A stretch of 64,000 nt of DNA. Origin: Glycine soja. Taxonomy: Eukaryota > Streptophyta > Magnoliopsida > Fabales > Fabaceae. A program made the position numbers and the translations under genes. Under the pieces are notes generated by a model. It saw nothing but the letters and a program-made list of their open reading frames with translations, was not told where the DNA came from and did not search any database. Where the stretch lies: the NCBI RefSeq assembly GCF_004193775.1, contig NC_041002.1, forward strand, positions 124,001 through 188,000, read 5' to 3'. Each line of letters opens with the position of its first letter. Position 1 is the first letter of the stretch. Below, one piece after another: positions 11,434 to 24,072 of the stretch.

Positions 11434-11454
11434 GTTCCCCGGCAACGACGCCAA
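11434..11454 (-). other. tRNA-Asp-type primer binding site of the Athila-like element
   Basis: The minus strand reads TTGGCGTCGTTGCCGGGGA, one base away from the TGGCGCCGTTGCCGGGGA site usual in Athila elements. It sits about 90 bp upstream of gag on the same strand, which fixes the LTR/internal border near 11455. The same site is at 23053-23073 and, damaged by indels, near 17262. Confidence 0.75.
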
Positions 11455-11961
11455 AAACTTTGTTCGCTCTTCAGAAAACCTAATCGGAAAGTGTACCGAG
11501 TCGCGCAAGTAATATAAAACGGTAAGAACCGAGTATCGAATCACAGGGAACTTGTTTCACTCAGAAAATACGTGTCCAATGAGCAAACATTTGTTTAAAG
11601 TAGTAAATGTTAAATGGGGTTTTTATATGAAAATCTAATCAACTACAAACTAAAATATCTAGAAGTTGAGAAGTAAAAACAGTCAAGTAAAAAGCGTTTG
11701 GTCATTCTACTGAACTTGTTTTGATGTTGCTAAAGGTTTTTCTCTATTTAACGTTGTTTTAGTGTTCTTATGCTGAAAAATTACCCAAACCAAGATCCCT
11801 CGAGTGAATGGGCCTAACTCTATTTAAACCTCATCATTGATCCCTCAACAAACTTAGTTTAAATGAGTTGCATTAAGATTACAACATACTAAAGACTAAA
11901 TCACTGCACTCCATTCCTAGACAAACAGTTTTCTAGCTTGCTTTATCAAGTTCTAAGGCTT
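11455..11961 (-). repeat. LTR-like segment of the Athila-like element
   Basis: This non-coding stretch lies just outside the primer binding site and carries the GTACCGAGTCGCGCAAGTAA-type sequence common at plant gypsy LTR ends. The outer border is not clear, because a plus-strand protease fragment starts at about 11962. Related sequence (ACTCGGAAGTTCGAGTATC) is seen at 62110-62550. Confidence 0.5.
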
Positions 11962-12454
11962 TAAAACTCCAAGGAGTGTTACAATCCCTTGCTCTATTGG
12001 TCCAGTGTCAATTGGTAAAGCCCTCATTGACTTAGGGGCAAGTATAAATTTGATGCCTCTCTCCATTTGTAGAAGAATTGGAGAGTTGGAAATTATGCCA
12101 ACAAGAATGACATTGCAGCTGGTAGATCATTCTATTACAAGGCCTTATGGCGTGATTGAACATGTCCTCGTCAAGGTGCGGCAATTTACCTTCCCTTGGG
12201 ACTTTGTTGTCATGGATATTGAGGAGGATGCTGAAATCCCACTTATTTTGGGTCGTCCATTCATGGTAACCACTAATTGTGTGGTGGATATAGGGAAAGG
12301 TAAAATTGAAATGGGTGTAGATGATCAGAAGATCAAATTTGATTTGTTTGATGCAGAAAAGCACTTACTTGACAGGAACATCTGTTCTAAGATGGATGAG
12401 CTTAAGAATGAGATGGTTCTGATGGCCAGAGCCAAGCTTGCTCCAGACCCATGA
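11962..12454 (+). pseudogene. Athila-type retropepsin (protease) fragment, copy A
   Basis: An open plus-strand frame encodes the retroviral-type aspartic protease region: IPCSIGPVSIGKALIDLGAS, then INLMPLSICRRIGELEI and PLILGRPFMVTT. The active-site triad is DLG, as is common in Athila. It ends at a stop at 12454 and is followed at once by the region that normally lies 3' of pol (GACGTTAAAAAAGCGCTTAC...GGAGGCAACCCA), so RT, RNase H and integrase have been deleted. It points opposite to both flanking gag pieces. Repeated at 23580-24072. Confidence 0.8.
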
Positions 12455-12894
12455 GGTAATATGCGTTAAGCTAGTGACGTTAAAAAAGCGCTTACTAGGA
12501 GGCAACCCAGCTCTTTTCCTTTATTTTATTAATCATTGCATATAGTTAGGTTTCAACTTGTTTGTGATTGCTAGAGTAAGTCATCAACATGTTTTGAATG
12601 ATAACATGGGATTGTTTGAGCTTCTTTGAAGTTGTGGATGAAGAATAACTTAGAAAATTTTTCAGTCATCAACTCGCTCAGCCTGCCCTGTGCGCTAAGC
12701 GAATCATTCTTCATGCGCTGAGCGAGCCACTACTCGCGCTAAGCGCATCAAACCCTACCCATTGGCTGAAGGGGCCTCGCTAAGCGAGAGCATTACGCTA
12801 AGCTCAAAAACCTCTTTGGAATTGGTCTAAGCGAGTCATCTAGCTAAGCACGCAGCATAGTCTCGCTAAGTGCATCAGTGCGCTAAGCGCAAAT
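12455..12894 (+). repeat. Athila post-pol region with clustered GCTAAGCG motifs
   Basis: No open frame. Between 12660 and 12890 about ten copies of GCTAAGCG or near variants (GCGCTAAGCGA, CGCTAAGTGC, GCGCTGAGCGA) are scattered, several of them locally palindromic. I associate this motif cluster with soybean gypsy elements. Also present at about 18460-18690 and 24290-24510. Confidence 0.65.
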
Positions 12895-13540
12895 AAACTT
12901 AGAGTAGAGTGGCATTTGCTGTAGGGCTTCTCCAAAAGGGATAGTTATCTCCAATTTCTTGAAGATATCAAGAAAACAAGCAAAATGTCATTCCTTGTCT
13001 TTCTTGGATGGCACCAAAGGATATGGCACTTCCTTCCCTGAGCATGGGACAACCTCCTTCTTCTTTTCTCTAGCCAACTCACTCTTTGTCTTCTTTTCTT
13101 CCTCTTTTTCTCTTTTTTTTTTTCATTTTTTTCTTCTTTCTCTTCACCATTTATTTTCTTCTCTCTCAACTAATCTTTTCTTTTTCTTTTCTTTTTCTTC
13201 TTCAGCTCCTAACTCTTGCTCATCCACATTCCTCCCTTCATTTTCCACTATGATTGCCTTCTTGCCTCTAGTCATGACAGCTTTGCATTCTTCCTTAGGA
13301 TTTTTCTCAGTGTTGGCTCTGAAACTTCCAGAAGAATTCTCAGCTATTTGCTTGGCTAACTGTCGTACATGAATCTCCAAGTTCTTTATGGCAGACTCTG
13401 TGCTCTTGTGATTAGACATAGTAACCTGCATGAACTGAGCCAAAGTCTCATCCAGCTTGGTTGTTCTCTCATAAAGGCTAGGCCCTTGATTTTGAGGCCT
13501 GTTGGATGATCCACCTTGGTCTTGTTGAACTAGTTTCCAG
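12895..13540 (-). pseudogene. Second Athila gag fragment, copy A
   Basis: The minus strand again encodes the C-terminal half of an Athila gag: a QNQGPSLYERTTKLDETLAQ-type stretch, KNLEIHVRQLAKQIA, the Lys/Glu-rich tract and FLISSRNWR/FKKLEITIPFGEAL. It is related to, but clearly diverged from, the gag at 9490-10190. It abuts the plus-strand GCTAAGCG region at an inverted junction near 12895. The long pyrimidine tract on the plus strand is just the complement of its Lys/Glu codons. Confidence 0.75.
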
Positions 13541-13760
13541 GATGATTTTAATGAAAAAAAAATTGTGGCAGTTTTAGTGAATACCATTTTTAAATTAGTT
13601 ATTTTAATATTTAAAATCCTACCCATGTTAGTATCTTAATGATCGAAATGGATTCATTCATAAACAAAGGAGGAAAGCGTGATCGAATGCTTCATTCAAA
13701 CAGTCACATTCTTTTTTTCATTTTACAATTATAATTTGTGTAATTTTTTTTTATAGATAA
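13541..13760. other. Spacer between gypsy relic and Helitron end
   Basis: AT-rich with no gene seen. This is the host-side flank of the Helitron 3' terminus and is present in all three copies. Confidence 0.4.
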
Positions 13761-16700
13761 CTAGTCTTCAACCCGTGCACATGCATGGGTTGTTTGGTAA
13801 GCGTTTTCTAAATGTTGATGGACACCAAAATAACAAAGTTGATTAACAGGAAAATGGAGATTAACACCAAAATGTTGATTGAAAACAAAGTTGATTAACA
13901 ACAAAATACCATGAGTAAACATTAACAGAGTTTGTTGGAACTAAAGGCAGTCTAATTGTTATCACTATCCTCCCAATCTCCTGCTTCCTAATTATGATAT
14001 CCCAAATTTTTTCATAATGTCTATAGTAAATAGAGATTTCATCTCCATCATCAAAGTCCATTTCTTCAAGAAAATCGTACCATGGTTGGACAACGCCTTT
14101 TCCCCCAATAGCAGGATTCTGAGTTTCAACTTTCCATTGCAATGGGTAGCCATGTCGCCTTAAGACTGTCATGTGATTACCGCAAGCTTTAAGAGGAACT
14201 TCTGTACAACGGGGGAGTTTCTGTAAATTGGAAAAAGTAGAATTGTTAAAATGGTAAAAATGTGTTTAAAGAGATTAAGGTATGAAAGTCAACTTACCAG
14301 GGGTTCAGGAGCATCCAGCATTTCCTGAGTAAGTCGAAAAGTCCAGATATGCTTTCTGGATGAATGCCTCTGTCTGCCACAAGTTTGCTGCTCCAATGGT
14401 GGTATGAAATGTATGTCAAATACAGAGTGATGGCCACAAGCAAAAAAGTTGATGGTGGTTGACTCGTAGATTTTCAAATCTTTCCTGAAGTTTTCGAGTC
14501 CATCTGCTAAATACACTTTTTCTTTGTGTTGTCTGACCCGTATTTCGTAGATGGCTCCATTGTATCTGGGATGAACAAACTCGGGATACTGTGGTGCCCA
14601 TTGTGTATGATAGAATGCTGGAAGTTGTATGGTATTCTGTAAAAAAAAGTGAGAAATATAAATGCATGTATATGGAACGATAATACTAATGGAAGAATTG
14701 GAAAAAAGATGACTTTGTCATTGTTGAAGGCAGCGATAAATTGAATGATCAATGGTGGTCTGGTCATGGGATTTTTCATCTGCAATCACATAGATATCGT
14801 AGTTTGAATAGATTAAGTGTAGATCTTGAAGAAAAGGAAGAAAAAATTGCCTGGCGTGAAGAGGAGAGTAGGAATGACTTACTTTACTTGATGCTGTTGA
14901 AGATGTGTTGTTCATTTTGTGGATGGCGTGAAAGTGGAGTTTGGACAGAAAAGTGAAAGAGGATTTGCAGGAGAAGGTAGATTATAGCATTTTCTAGAGT
15001 ATGGTATTTAATATTTGCTTGTTTCCAATGGCATAACTGACGGTTGATTTGATCATTGCTTTTAAAGTGAGCACGATGTCATAGGTGTGAAGTGAATAAT
15101 TGTGAATTGAAGAGGTGCCAAGTAATGAAGATTTTTTGTTGGAAGTAGAAGCTTAACACCGTTGATATTGTGGGGCAGTAATGGTGTAGATTTATTTTGG
15201 GCCTGGATATGAGGATTGGGGCAATTTCTAGAATTGCTTGTTAGAATTTGGTTTTTAATGTATTGCAGAGGGGGTATGATATGGTATTTTATAATGATAT
15301 GATTCTGAAGGATATATATGGCAATTATTTAAAACTAACTATGTCATGTTGCATAACTAGATTTTTTAAATTTAGTTTTTTTTGTAAAATAAGAATGATG
15401 TTGTTTTCAACCAATGGAGTATATGCAGCATGATCTAATATATTTGCACGATTGGCATGAGCGATTTTTTTTTAATATTGTTTAAAGGATAATTATCATA
15501 TAAGGAGTAGCGTATGAACACTAGATACTTTATTATTGAACTTCAATAGTTTAAATTTCTATATTTCGGAGAAAAATAAAGAAAATTTGTACAGGTAAAT
15601 GTCAAAGCAACAATTTGGGCTCAGATATATTAAAGTCATTTGATTCTAGTTCTCTTTTAGTAGCTCTTATTGTGGATGAGAGGCGGTCATTGTATGATTT
15701 GGTTGTAAAAGAAAGCAACTGAATATGAGAAGCATGTTTAATTAAGTAAAAGACATTTTAAAGATGTGATAGCAATATGCTAAGCTGTGATAAAGTGCTA
15801 AATATTCAGAGGTATGGATATGTTTCTAAATGGGTTAATAATATAACCTTAAGTAAATGAATTATAAATGGAAGATATTAATGTGGTGATTAAGATTACA
15901 TACCTGACAATGTAAAATTTAAGATTGTAATATATGATATCATCTTGGCTGTATGTTAGAATGTATATGAGTAAGATAACAGTTAGGAATTGTTGCCAAT
16001 AAATAGTACAATTTGTTGTTTCAAAATTAGAGTTACCTTCTAAGATTTTTGAAAACCTCTTTGAAGACTACATTGGTAGTAGAAGTCATATTTTTTGGTC
16101 TTTATCATGAATAAGAACTTTTTAATCCTTGCCTTGAATTGACCCTTGATAATGCAACGTATAATTTTCCCATGGCTAAAGACTGGTTTTGGCAAATAAG
16201 TCCAACCATAGAAAGTGATTGGCCCTGAGACTTGTTAATTGTCATTGCATAAGATAGCATGATGGAAATTGCCTTCTTAAAAGCTTGAAAGGCCATGGTG
16301 ATTGTGAAGGTGACATTGACATTCTTAGGATGTAAACATTATCGCCAAGATTTTTGCCAGAAATGATTTCAGCTGCAATGACATGTTTGGCTAGTCTAGT
16401 AACTACTAATCTAGTACCATTTCACAGACCTTATGTTTGGTCTAAGCTTCTTAGCAACATTATAGGACTACCGATTTTTAGCTTGATACGATGATTTGGC
16501 AGACCAGATGTGTTTAGTGAATTGAGAAATTCAGTTGTAATTGATTGGAAATGCCAACTGTCAATGGTTTCTGACTTCTCTATATAATCAGAGCTTAAGT
16601 ATTCCATTTGTTCACCTATTATATTTATTTCAGTAGCATGCAAAGTTAAATAGAGAATAAATACTGAATGGATGTTAGTTTTTGTAAGTTTCAGATATGC

Positions 16701-17186
16701 ATAAATACCTGGAATCAAGGAAAAGTATATAATCATTGACCTCTTCAACTGTTTCATTGGTGGAAGCTAATATTGCTCTACATTTGAAGAATTCAGGATT
16801 ACTGTGATGTTCATAAAATCTGGAAATGTTGATTTGACTATAGCATCAATGGGGTCATTATATTCAGTAATCAATAGGTACTCAGGAATTTCAACGGTAG
16901 CATATCCATCATTTTGATTCCCAATAACTTCATCTCCAATATCTAGAATCCACTTTGCAAATTTAGTAGTTTCTTGATCATCAATTGATTGGGCATTGCC
17001 TTGTAAACGCATGTTTTGCTGATTGTTAAGACTTCACAGGAAGCCACAAATATGATGAATTGATTGTGCATTTATAATGTCTGAACGACTTCCTCTTGGA
17101 ATGACTGGACAGAATTTGTCGGAAATCTCCACGAAATACAATAACTTTGCCTCCAAAAATTTGATTCGATTTTTTTCTTTAATAAT
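13761..17186 (-). mobile_element. Truncated Helitron 3' part, copy A
   Basis: The 3' terminus is CTAG at 13764-13761 followed by T, with a hairpin CAACCC...GGGTTG at 13769-13792. Inside come the B3-like gene (13861-14915) and the C-terminal part of the helicase (16105-17012: [31 protein letters not shown]). The copy stops at 17186 in mid-helicase and jumps to gag-flanking sequence. It matches 25383 to about 28826 of the complete element. From about 14960 onwards it differs from that copy by many single-base indels, which break the helicase frame. Confidence 0.8.
13861..14915 (-). CDS. Helitron-borne B3-like two-domain protein, copy A
   Basis: Same three-exon structure as the copy at 25483-26538: a short first exon starting at 14915, a middle exon of 339 nt at about 14636-14298, and the last exon at about 14220-13861. 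See that entry for the domain reading. The sequence appears identical in the coding exons, so the frame is kept. It lies at the 3' end of a Helitron copy that is itself cut off in the helicase. Confidence 0.6.
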
Positions 17187-20100
17187 AACTATTCACAAAA
17201 TCAATCAAAAAATAATGAATAAATGTCTACAAATTGAAGTATACTTTCTAAATGGAAAGAAGTTCCCGCAACGACGCCAAAAACTTTGTTCGCTCTTCAG
17301 AAAACCTAATCGGAAAGTGTACCGAGTCGCGCAGTAATATAAAAACGGTAAGAACGAGTATCGAATCACAGGAACTTGTTTCACTCAGAAAATACGTGTC
17401 CAATGAGCAAACATTTGTTTAAAGTAGTAAATGTTAAATGGGGTTTTATATAAAATCTAATCAACTACAAAACTAAAATATCTAGAAGTTGAGAAGTAAA
17501 AACAGTCAAGTAAAAAGCGTTTGGTCATTCTACTGAACTTGTTTTGATGTTGCTAAAGGTTTTTCTCTATTTAACGTGTTTTAGTGTTCTTATGCTGAAA
17601 AATTACCAAACCAAGATCCCTCGAGTGAATGGCCTAACTCTATTTAAACTCATCATTGATCCCTCAACAAACTTAGTTTAAATGAGTTCATTAAGATTAC
17701 AACATACTAAAGACTAAATCACTGCACTCCATTCCTAGACAAACAGTTTTCTAGCTTGCTTTATAAGTTCTAAGGCTTTAAAACTCCAAGGAGTGTTACA
17801 ATCCTTGCTCTATTGTCCAGTGTCAATTGGTAAAGCCTCATTGACTTAGGGGAAGTATAAATTTGATGCCTCTCTCCATTTGTAGAAGAATTGGAGAGTT
17901 GGAAATTATGCCAACAAGAATGACATTGCAGCTGTAGATCATTCTATTACAAGGCCTTATGGCGTGATTGAACATGTCCTGTCAAGGTGCGGCAATTTAC
18001 CTTCCCTTGGGACTTGTTTGTCATGGATATTGAGGAGGATGCTGAATCCCACTTATTTTGGTCGTCCATTCATGGAACCACTAATTGTGTGGTGGATATA
18101 GGAAAGGTAAAATTGAAATGGGTGTAGATGATCAGAAGATCAAATTTGATTTGTTTGATGCAGAAAGCACTTACTTGACAGGAACATCTGTTCTAAGATG
18201 GATGAGCTTAAGAATGAGATGGTTCTGAGGCCAGAGCCAAGCTTGCTCCAACCCTGAGGTAATATGCGTTAAGCGTGACGTTAAAAAAGCGCTTATAGGA
18301 GGCAACCCAGCCTTTTTCCTTTATTTTATTAATCATTGCATATAGTTAGGTTTCAACTTGTTGTGATTGCTAGAGTAAGTCATCAACATGTTTTGAATGA
18401 TAACATGGATTGTTTGAGCTTCTTTGAAGTTGGTGATGAAGAATAACTTAGAAAATTTTTCAGTCATCAACTCGCTCAGCCTGCCCTGTGCGCTAAGCGA
18501 ATCATTCTTCATGCGCTGAGCGAGCCACTACTCGCGCTAAGCGCAATCAAACCCTACCCATTGGCTGAAGGGCCTCGCTAAGCGAGAGCATTACGCTAAG
18601 CTCAAAAACCTCTTTGGAATTGGTCTAAGCGAGTCATCTAGCTAAGCACGCAGCATAGTCTCGCTAAGTGCATCAGTGCGCTAAGCGCAAATAAACTTAG
18701 AGTAGAGTGGCATTTGCTGTAGGGCTTCTCCAAAAGGGATAGTTATCTCCAATTTCTTGAAGATATCAAGAAACAAGCAAAATGTCATTCCTTGTCTTTC
18801 TTGGATGGCACCAAAGGATATGGCACTTCCTTCCCTGAGCATGGAAACCTCTTCTTCTTTTCTCAGCCAACTCACTCTTTGTCTTCTTTTCTTCCTCTTT
18901 TTCTCTTTTTTTTTTTCATTTTTTCTTCTTTCTCTTCACCATTTATTTTCTTCTCTCTCAACTAATCTTTTTCTTTTCTTTTTCTTTTTCTTCTTCAGCT
19001 CCAACTCTTGCTCATCACATTCCTCCCTTCATTTTCCACTATGATTGCCTTCTTGCCTCTAGTCATGACAGCTTTGCATTCTTCCTTTAGGATTTTTCTC
19101 AGTGTTGGCTCTGAAATTCCAGAAGAATTCTCAGCTATTGCTTGGCTAACTGTCGTACATGAATCTCCAAGTTCTTTATGCAGACTTCTGTGCTCTTGTG
19201 ATTAGACATAGTAACCTGCATGAACTGAGCCAAAGTCTCATCCAGCTTGGTTGTTCTCTCATAAAGGCTAGGCCCTTGATTTTGAGGCCTGTTGGATGAT
19301 CCACCTTGTCTTTGTTGAACTAGTTTCCAGGATGATTTAATGAAAAAAAAATTGTGGCAGTTTTAGTGAATACCATTTTAAATTAGTTATTTTAATATTT
19401 AAAATCCTACCATGTTAGTATCTTAATGATCGAAATGGATTCATTCATAAACAAAGGAGGAAAGCGTGATCGAATGCTTCATTCAAACAGTCACATTCTT
19501 TTTCATTTTACAATTTATATTTGTGTAATTTTTTTTTATAGATAACTAGTCTTCAACCCGTGCACATGCATGGGTTGTTTGGTAAGCGTTTTCTAAATGT
19601 TGATGGACACCAAAATAACAAAGTTGATTAACAGGAAAATGGAGATTAAACACCAAAATGTTGATTGAAAACAAAGTGATTAACAACAAAATCATGAGTA
19701 AACATTAACAGAGTTTGTTGGAACTAAAGGCAGTCTAATTGTTATCACTATCCTCCAATCTCCTGCTTCCTAATTATGATATCCCAAATTTTTTCATAAT
19801 GTCTATAGTAAATAGAGATTTCATCTCCATCATCAAAGTCCATTTCTTCAAGAAAATCGTACCATGGTTGGACAACGCCTTTTCCCAATAGCAGGATTCT
19901 GAGTTTCAACTTTCCATTGCAATGGGTTAGCCATTGTCGCCTTAAGACTGTCATGTGATTACCGCAAGCTTTAAGAGGAACTTTCTGTACAACGGGGAGT
20001 TTCTGTATAATTGGAAAAAGTGAATTGTTAAAATGGTAAAAATGTGTTTAAAGAGATTAAGGTATGAAAGTCAACTTACAGGGTTCAGGAGCATCCAGCA

Positions 20101-20466
20101 TTTCCTGAGTAAGTCGAAAAGTCCAGATATGCTTTCTGGATGAATGCCTCTGTCTGCACAAGTTTGCTGCTCAATGGTGTATGAATGTATGTCAATACAG
20201 AGTTAGTGGCCACAAGCAAAAAGTTGATGTGGTTGACTCGTAGATTTTCAAATCTTTCCTGAAGTTTTCGAGTCCATCTGCTAAATACACTTTTTCTTTG
20301 TGTTGTCTGACCCGTATTTGTAGATGGCTCCATTGTATCTGGGATGAACAAACTCGGGATACTGTGGTGCCCATTGTGTATGATAGAATGCTGGAAGTTG
20401 TATGGTATTCTGTAAAAAAAGTGAGAAATAAAATGCATGTATATGAACGATAATACTAATGAAGAA
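17187..20466. repeat. Copy B: partial third copy with pervasive single-base indels
   Basis: This block matches 11359 to about 14698 (and 22977 to about 26320) in the same order: LTR-like segment, protease fragment, GCTAAGCG region, gag fragment, Helitron 3' end (CTAG at 19549-19546) and most of the B3-like gene. It differs from both other copies almost every few tens of bases by one-base losses or gains. Hence the protease frame, open in the other two copies, is destroyed, and the B3-like gene is in pieces (19748-19954, 20085-20558). It joins copy C at about 20467. Confidence 0.85.
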
Positions 20467-21108
20467 TTGTTTGGCCTTCTTGGTGCTGACCAGCTTAGAG
20501 AGTAGGTCCGCTCAGGTGTTGTTTTCCCTAAGGATGTAATACATTTTGAAACATTCAAAATTGTCGATTAGAGACTTCGCTACGTGATAATACTTGAGCA
20601 GCATTGTTTCCTTGGTCTAGTATGTGATGGCAAACTATCCTTGGACAAGCTACGAGTCTTTGTAGCATCGTAGCCACTTGGCTCCAACTTCTCTGGCTAG
20701 CTTCAGATCTACAATGAGCGCCTCTTACTCTACCTGATGTTCGAGGCTCTGAAATTGAGGTTAAGGGCTTGCTCTAGAGTGATATTGTTATGGTCTTCGA
20801 GGATAATCCTTGCCCCATTTCCTTTTACGTTAGACGCATCATCAACAAAAATGATCCACCAGCATGGGTGGTTGTGTCGTTCTAGCGAATTCTGCCAGAA
20901 AGTCAACCATGAATTGTGTCTTCATGGGGCCGTGTGGTTCGTAGTGAATGTTGAACTTTGAAAGTTCATAGGACCAGGCTATCATTCTTTCTGCGAGTTC
21001 GGGCTTTCTCAAAATTTGTTTGATGGGATAGTTTGTTTTGACTACCACTTGATAACTCTAGAAGTATGGCCTAAGTCGTTGTGCCGAGGTCACGAGTGCA
21101 AGTAAGGC
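20467..21108 (-). mobile_element. Tat-like RT/RNase H remnant, copy C
   Basis: Near-identical repeat of 8848-9489, offset about 11620. It contains the same RNase H pieces (20842-21048, and the 20724-20906 equivalent) with the same stops. It lacks the integrase part, because the duplicated block starts inside the element. Confidence 0.85.
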
Positions 21109-22958
21109 TTCTCCAAAGGGGATAGTTATCTCCAATTTCTTGAAGATGTCAAGGAAACGAGCCAAGTGTCGTTCCTTATCTTTCTTGGACGACACCAGAG
21201 GATATGGTGCTTCCTTCCCAAAGCATGAGACAACCTCTTTCTTATTTTCTCTGGCCAACTCATTCTTTGTTTTCTTTTCTTCCCCTTTTTCTTTCTTTTC
21301 TTCATTTTTTTCTTCTTTCTCTTCATCATTTATTTTTTTCTCTCTCAACTGATTTTCTTCTTCTTTAGCTAGTAGCTCTTGCTCATCACTATTCCCCTTT
21401 TCATCTTCCACCATGATTACCTTCTTGCCTCGGGTCATGATAGCTTTGCATTATTCTTTAGGATTGTTCTCAGTATTAGCCCCAAAGCTTCTAGAAGAAT
21501 TATCGGCTATCTGCTTAGACAACTGTCCTACTTGAATTTCCAGGTTCTTGATAGTAGACTCTGTGCTCTTGTGATTGGACATAGCAACCTGCAAGAACTG
21601 AGCAAAAGTCTCTTCCAACTTGGTTGTTCTATCATAAAGGCTAGGCGCTTGATTTTGAGGCCTGTTGGATGATCCTCCTTGGTCTTTATTGAATTGGTTT
21701 CCAGGATGAGACCTCCACTGCCCTTGATTCTGATTAAAATTGGAACCTTGCTGGTAACCTACTAATCCTCTAGCATTAAATCCTGGTCGGTGCTGATTCC
21801 CCGTATAATTCACCTCCTTTGCAGCTTCATCATGAGATATACAGCAACTAGATTCATGAGCTCTTCCATATATGCTACATCCTCCAACCTACAGAGTTGT
21901 TGAATGTGAGGGTTAAGTCACTTGCAATTGGGTTGGCAACTTACTAAGTGTCTCCGTCAATGATTCTAGCTGCTTAGCTAGCAGCTTATTCTGTGCCAAC
22001 AGTGCATCTTGTGAGGAAAGCTCCAGCAAACTTCTCTTTGTAGGCACATGAGCCCGATCACGCAAAATAGCATGATCACTAGAAGCCATATTTTCTATCA
22101 ACTCCATAGCTTCTTCAGGGGTCTTCAATTTAATTTCCCTCCAGCAGAAGAATCCAATAATTGCTTGGACTATGGCCTCAACCCATCTATAAAAATGTTA
22201 AGTTGAATTGGCTCAGAGAATCCATGAGTTGGTGTTTTCTACAGCAAACTACGGAATCTCTCAAGCACTTCACTCAGGGATTCATCTGGGAATTGATGGA
22301 ATGAAGAGATAGCGGCCTTGCCTTCAGCTGTCTTGGACTCAGGAAAATACTTCTTCAAAAACTTCTCTACAACCTTCTCCCAAGTCTTTAAATTGTTTCC
22401 CTTAAAAGAGTGCAACCACCTCTTAGCTTCTCCAGCCAAGGAAAATGAAAATAAACTGAGTCTCACTGCATCTTCTGGCACACCGACAATCTTCACTGTG
22501 TTGCAAATCTCAATATAAGTAGCCAAGTGTGCATAAGGGTCTTCATTTGGCAATCCATGAAACAAATTTCCTTGAATCAGCTAAATCAAGGAATGAGGAT
22601 AAGTGATGTTGTAAGCTTTAACTTCCAGCCGTGCAATGCTTGTGAAGAATTACGGCACGGTTGAGCTAGAATAATCTTCAAGAGTAACCTTTCGTGGTTG
22701 ATCTTCAGCCATAATTAGAACTTCAGATGCACCTACTTCAGATTCTCTTAACTCTGGAAAGACTGAAGATGATTCAGATGATTGAGCTTTCTCCAAACTT
22801 GGTTGTGTTGTCCTTTCCTGCAAAAATTTTCTCCTTCTCTCGGCGTTGTTTCTCCTGCAAGTAGCCTCTATCTCCAAATCTAATGGAACTAAATCACCTG
22901 CAGAAGAGTTGCCTCGCATACAAGAAACACTAAAATGACCAGCAATTAACCAAATCAA
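21109..22958 (-). pseudogene. Athila-type gag, copy C
   Basis: Near-identical repeat of 9490-11340, with the same frame breaks and the same in-frame join to the Tat-type RT at FGEAL|LALVTSA. One base is missing near 22134 relative to copy A, which changes the local frame. Confidence 0.85.
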
Positions 22959-23579
22959 GATAGCGTAATTCTAACTAACTATTCACAAAATCAATCAAAA
23001 AATAATGAATAAATGTCTACAAATTGAAGTATACTTTCTAAATGGAAAGAAGTTCCCCGGCAACGACGCCAAAAACTTTGTTCGCTCTTCAGAAAACCTA
23101 ATCGGAAAGTGTACCGAGTCGCGCAAGTAATATAAAACGGTAAGAACCGAGTATCGAATCACAGGGAACTTGTTTCACTCAGAAAATACGTGTCCAATGA
23201 GCAAACATTTGTTTAAAGTAGTAAATGTTAAATGGGGTTTTTATATGAAAATCTAATCAACTACAAACTAAAATATCTAGAAGTTGAGAAGTAAAAACAG
23301 TCAAGTAAAAAGCGTTTGGTCATTCTACTGAACTTGTTTTGATGTTGCTAAAGGTTTTTCTCTATTTAACGTTGTTTTAGTGTTCTTATGCTGAAAAATT
23401 ACCCAAACCAAGATCCCTCGAGTGAATGGGCCTAACTCTATTTAAACCTCATCATTGATCCCTCAACAAACTTAGTTTAAATGAGTTGCATTAAGATTAC
23501 AACATACTAAAGACTAAATCACTGCACTCCATTCCTAGACAAACAGTTTTCTAGCTTGCTTTATCAAGTTCTAAGGCTT
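22959..23579 (-). repeat. LTR-like segment and primer binding site, copy C
   Basis: Repeat of 11341-11961, with the tRNA-Asp-type primer site on the minus strand at 23073-23053. No gene. Confidence 0.6.
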
Positions 23580-24072
23580 TAAAACTCCAAGGAGTGTTAC
23601 AATCCCTTGCTCTATTGGTCCAGTGTCAATTGGTAAAGCCCTCATTGACTTAGGGGCAAGTATAAATTTGATGCCTCTCTCCATTTGTAGAAGAATTGGA
23701 GAGTTGGAAATTATGCCAACAAGAATGACATTGCAGCTGGTAGATCATTCTATTACAAGGCCTTATGGCGTGATTGAACATGTCCTCGTCAAGGTGCGGC
23801 AATTTACCTTCCCTTGGGACTTTGTTGTCATGGATATTGAGGAGGATGCTGAAATCCCACTTATTTTGGGTCGTCCATTCATGGTAACCACTAATTGTGT
23901 GGTGGATATAGGGAAAGGTAAAATTGAAATGGGTGTAGATGATCAGAAGATCAAATTTGATTTGTTTGATGCAGAAAAGCACTTACTTGACAGGAACATC
24001 TGTTCTAAGATGGATGAGCTTAAGAATGAGATGGTTCTGATGGCCAGAGCCAAGCTTGCTCCAGACCCATGA
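23580..24072 (+). pseudogene. Athila-type protease fragment, copy C
   Basis: Repeat of 11962-12454 with an identical open frame (DLGAS, LILGRPF). The rest of pol is absent. Confidence 0.8.

Noticed and set aside
12032..12364. 110-codon minus-strand frame
   Set aside because: It lies opposite the protease frame, which has a clear family signature; the minus frame has none.
16105..17012. Separate small helicase genes in copy A
   Set aside because: They are pieces of one helicase frame broken by single-base indels relative to 27667-29170.
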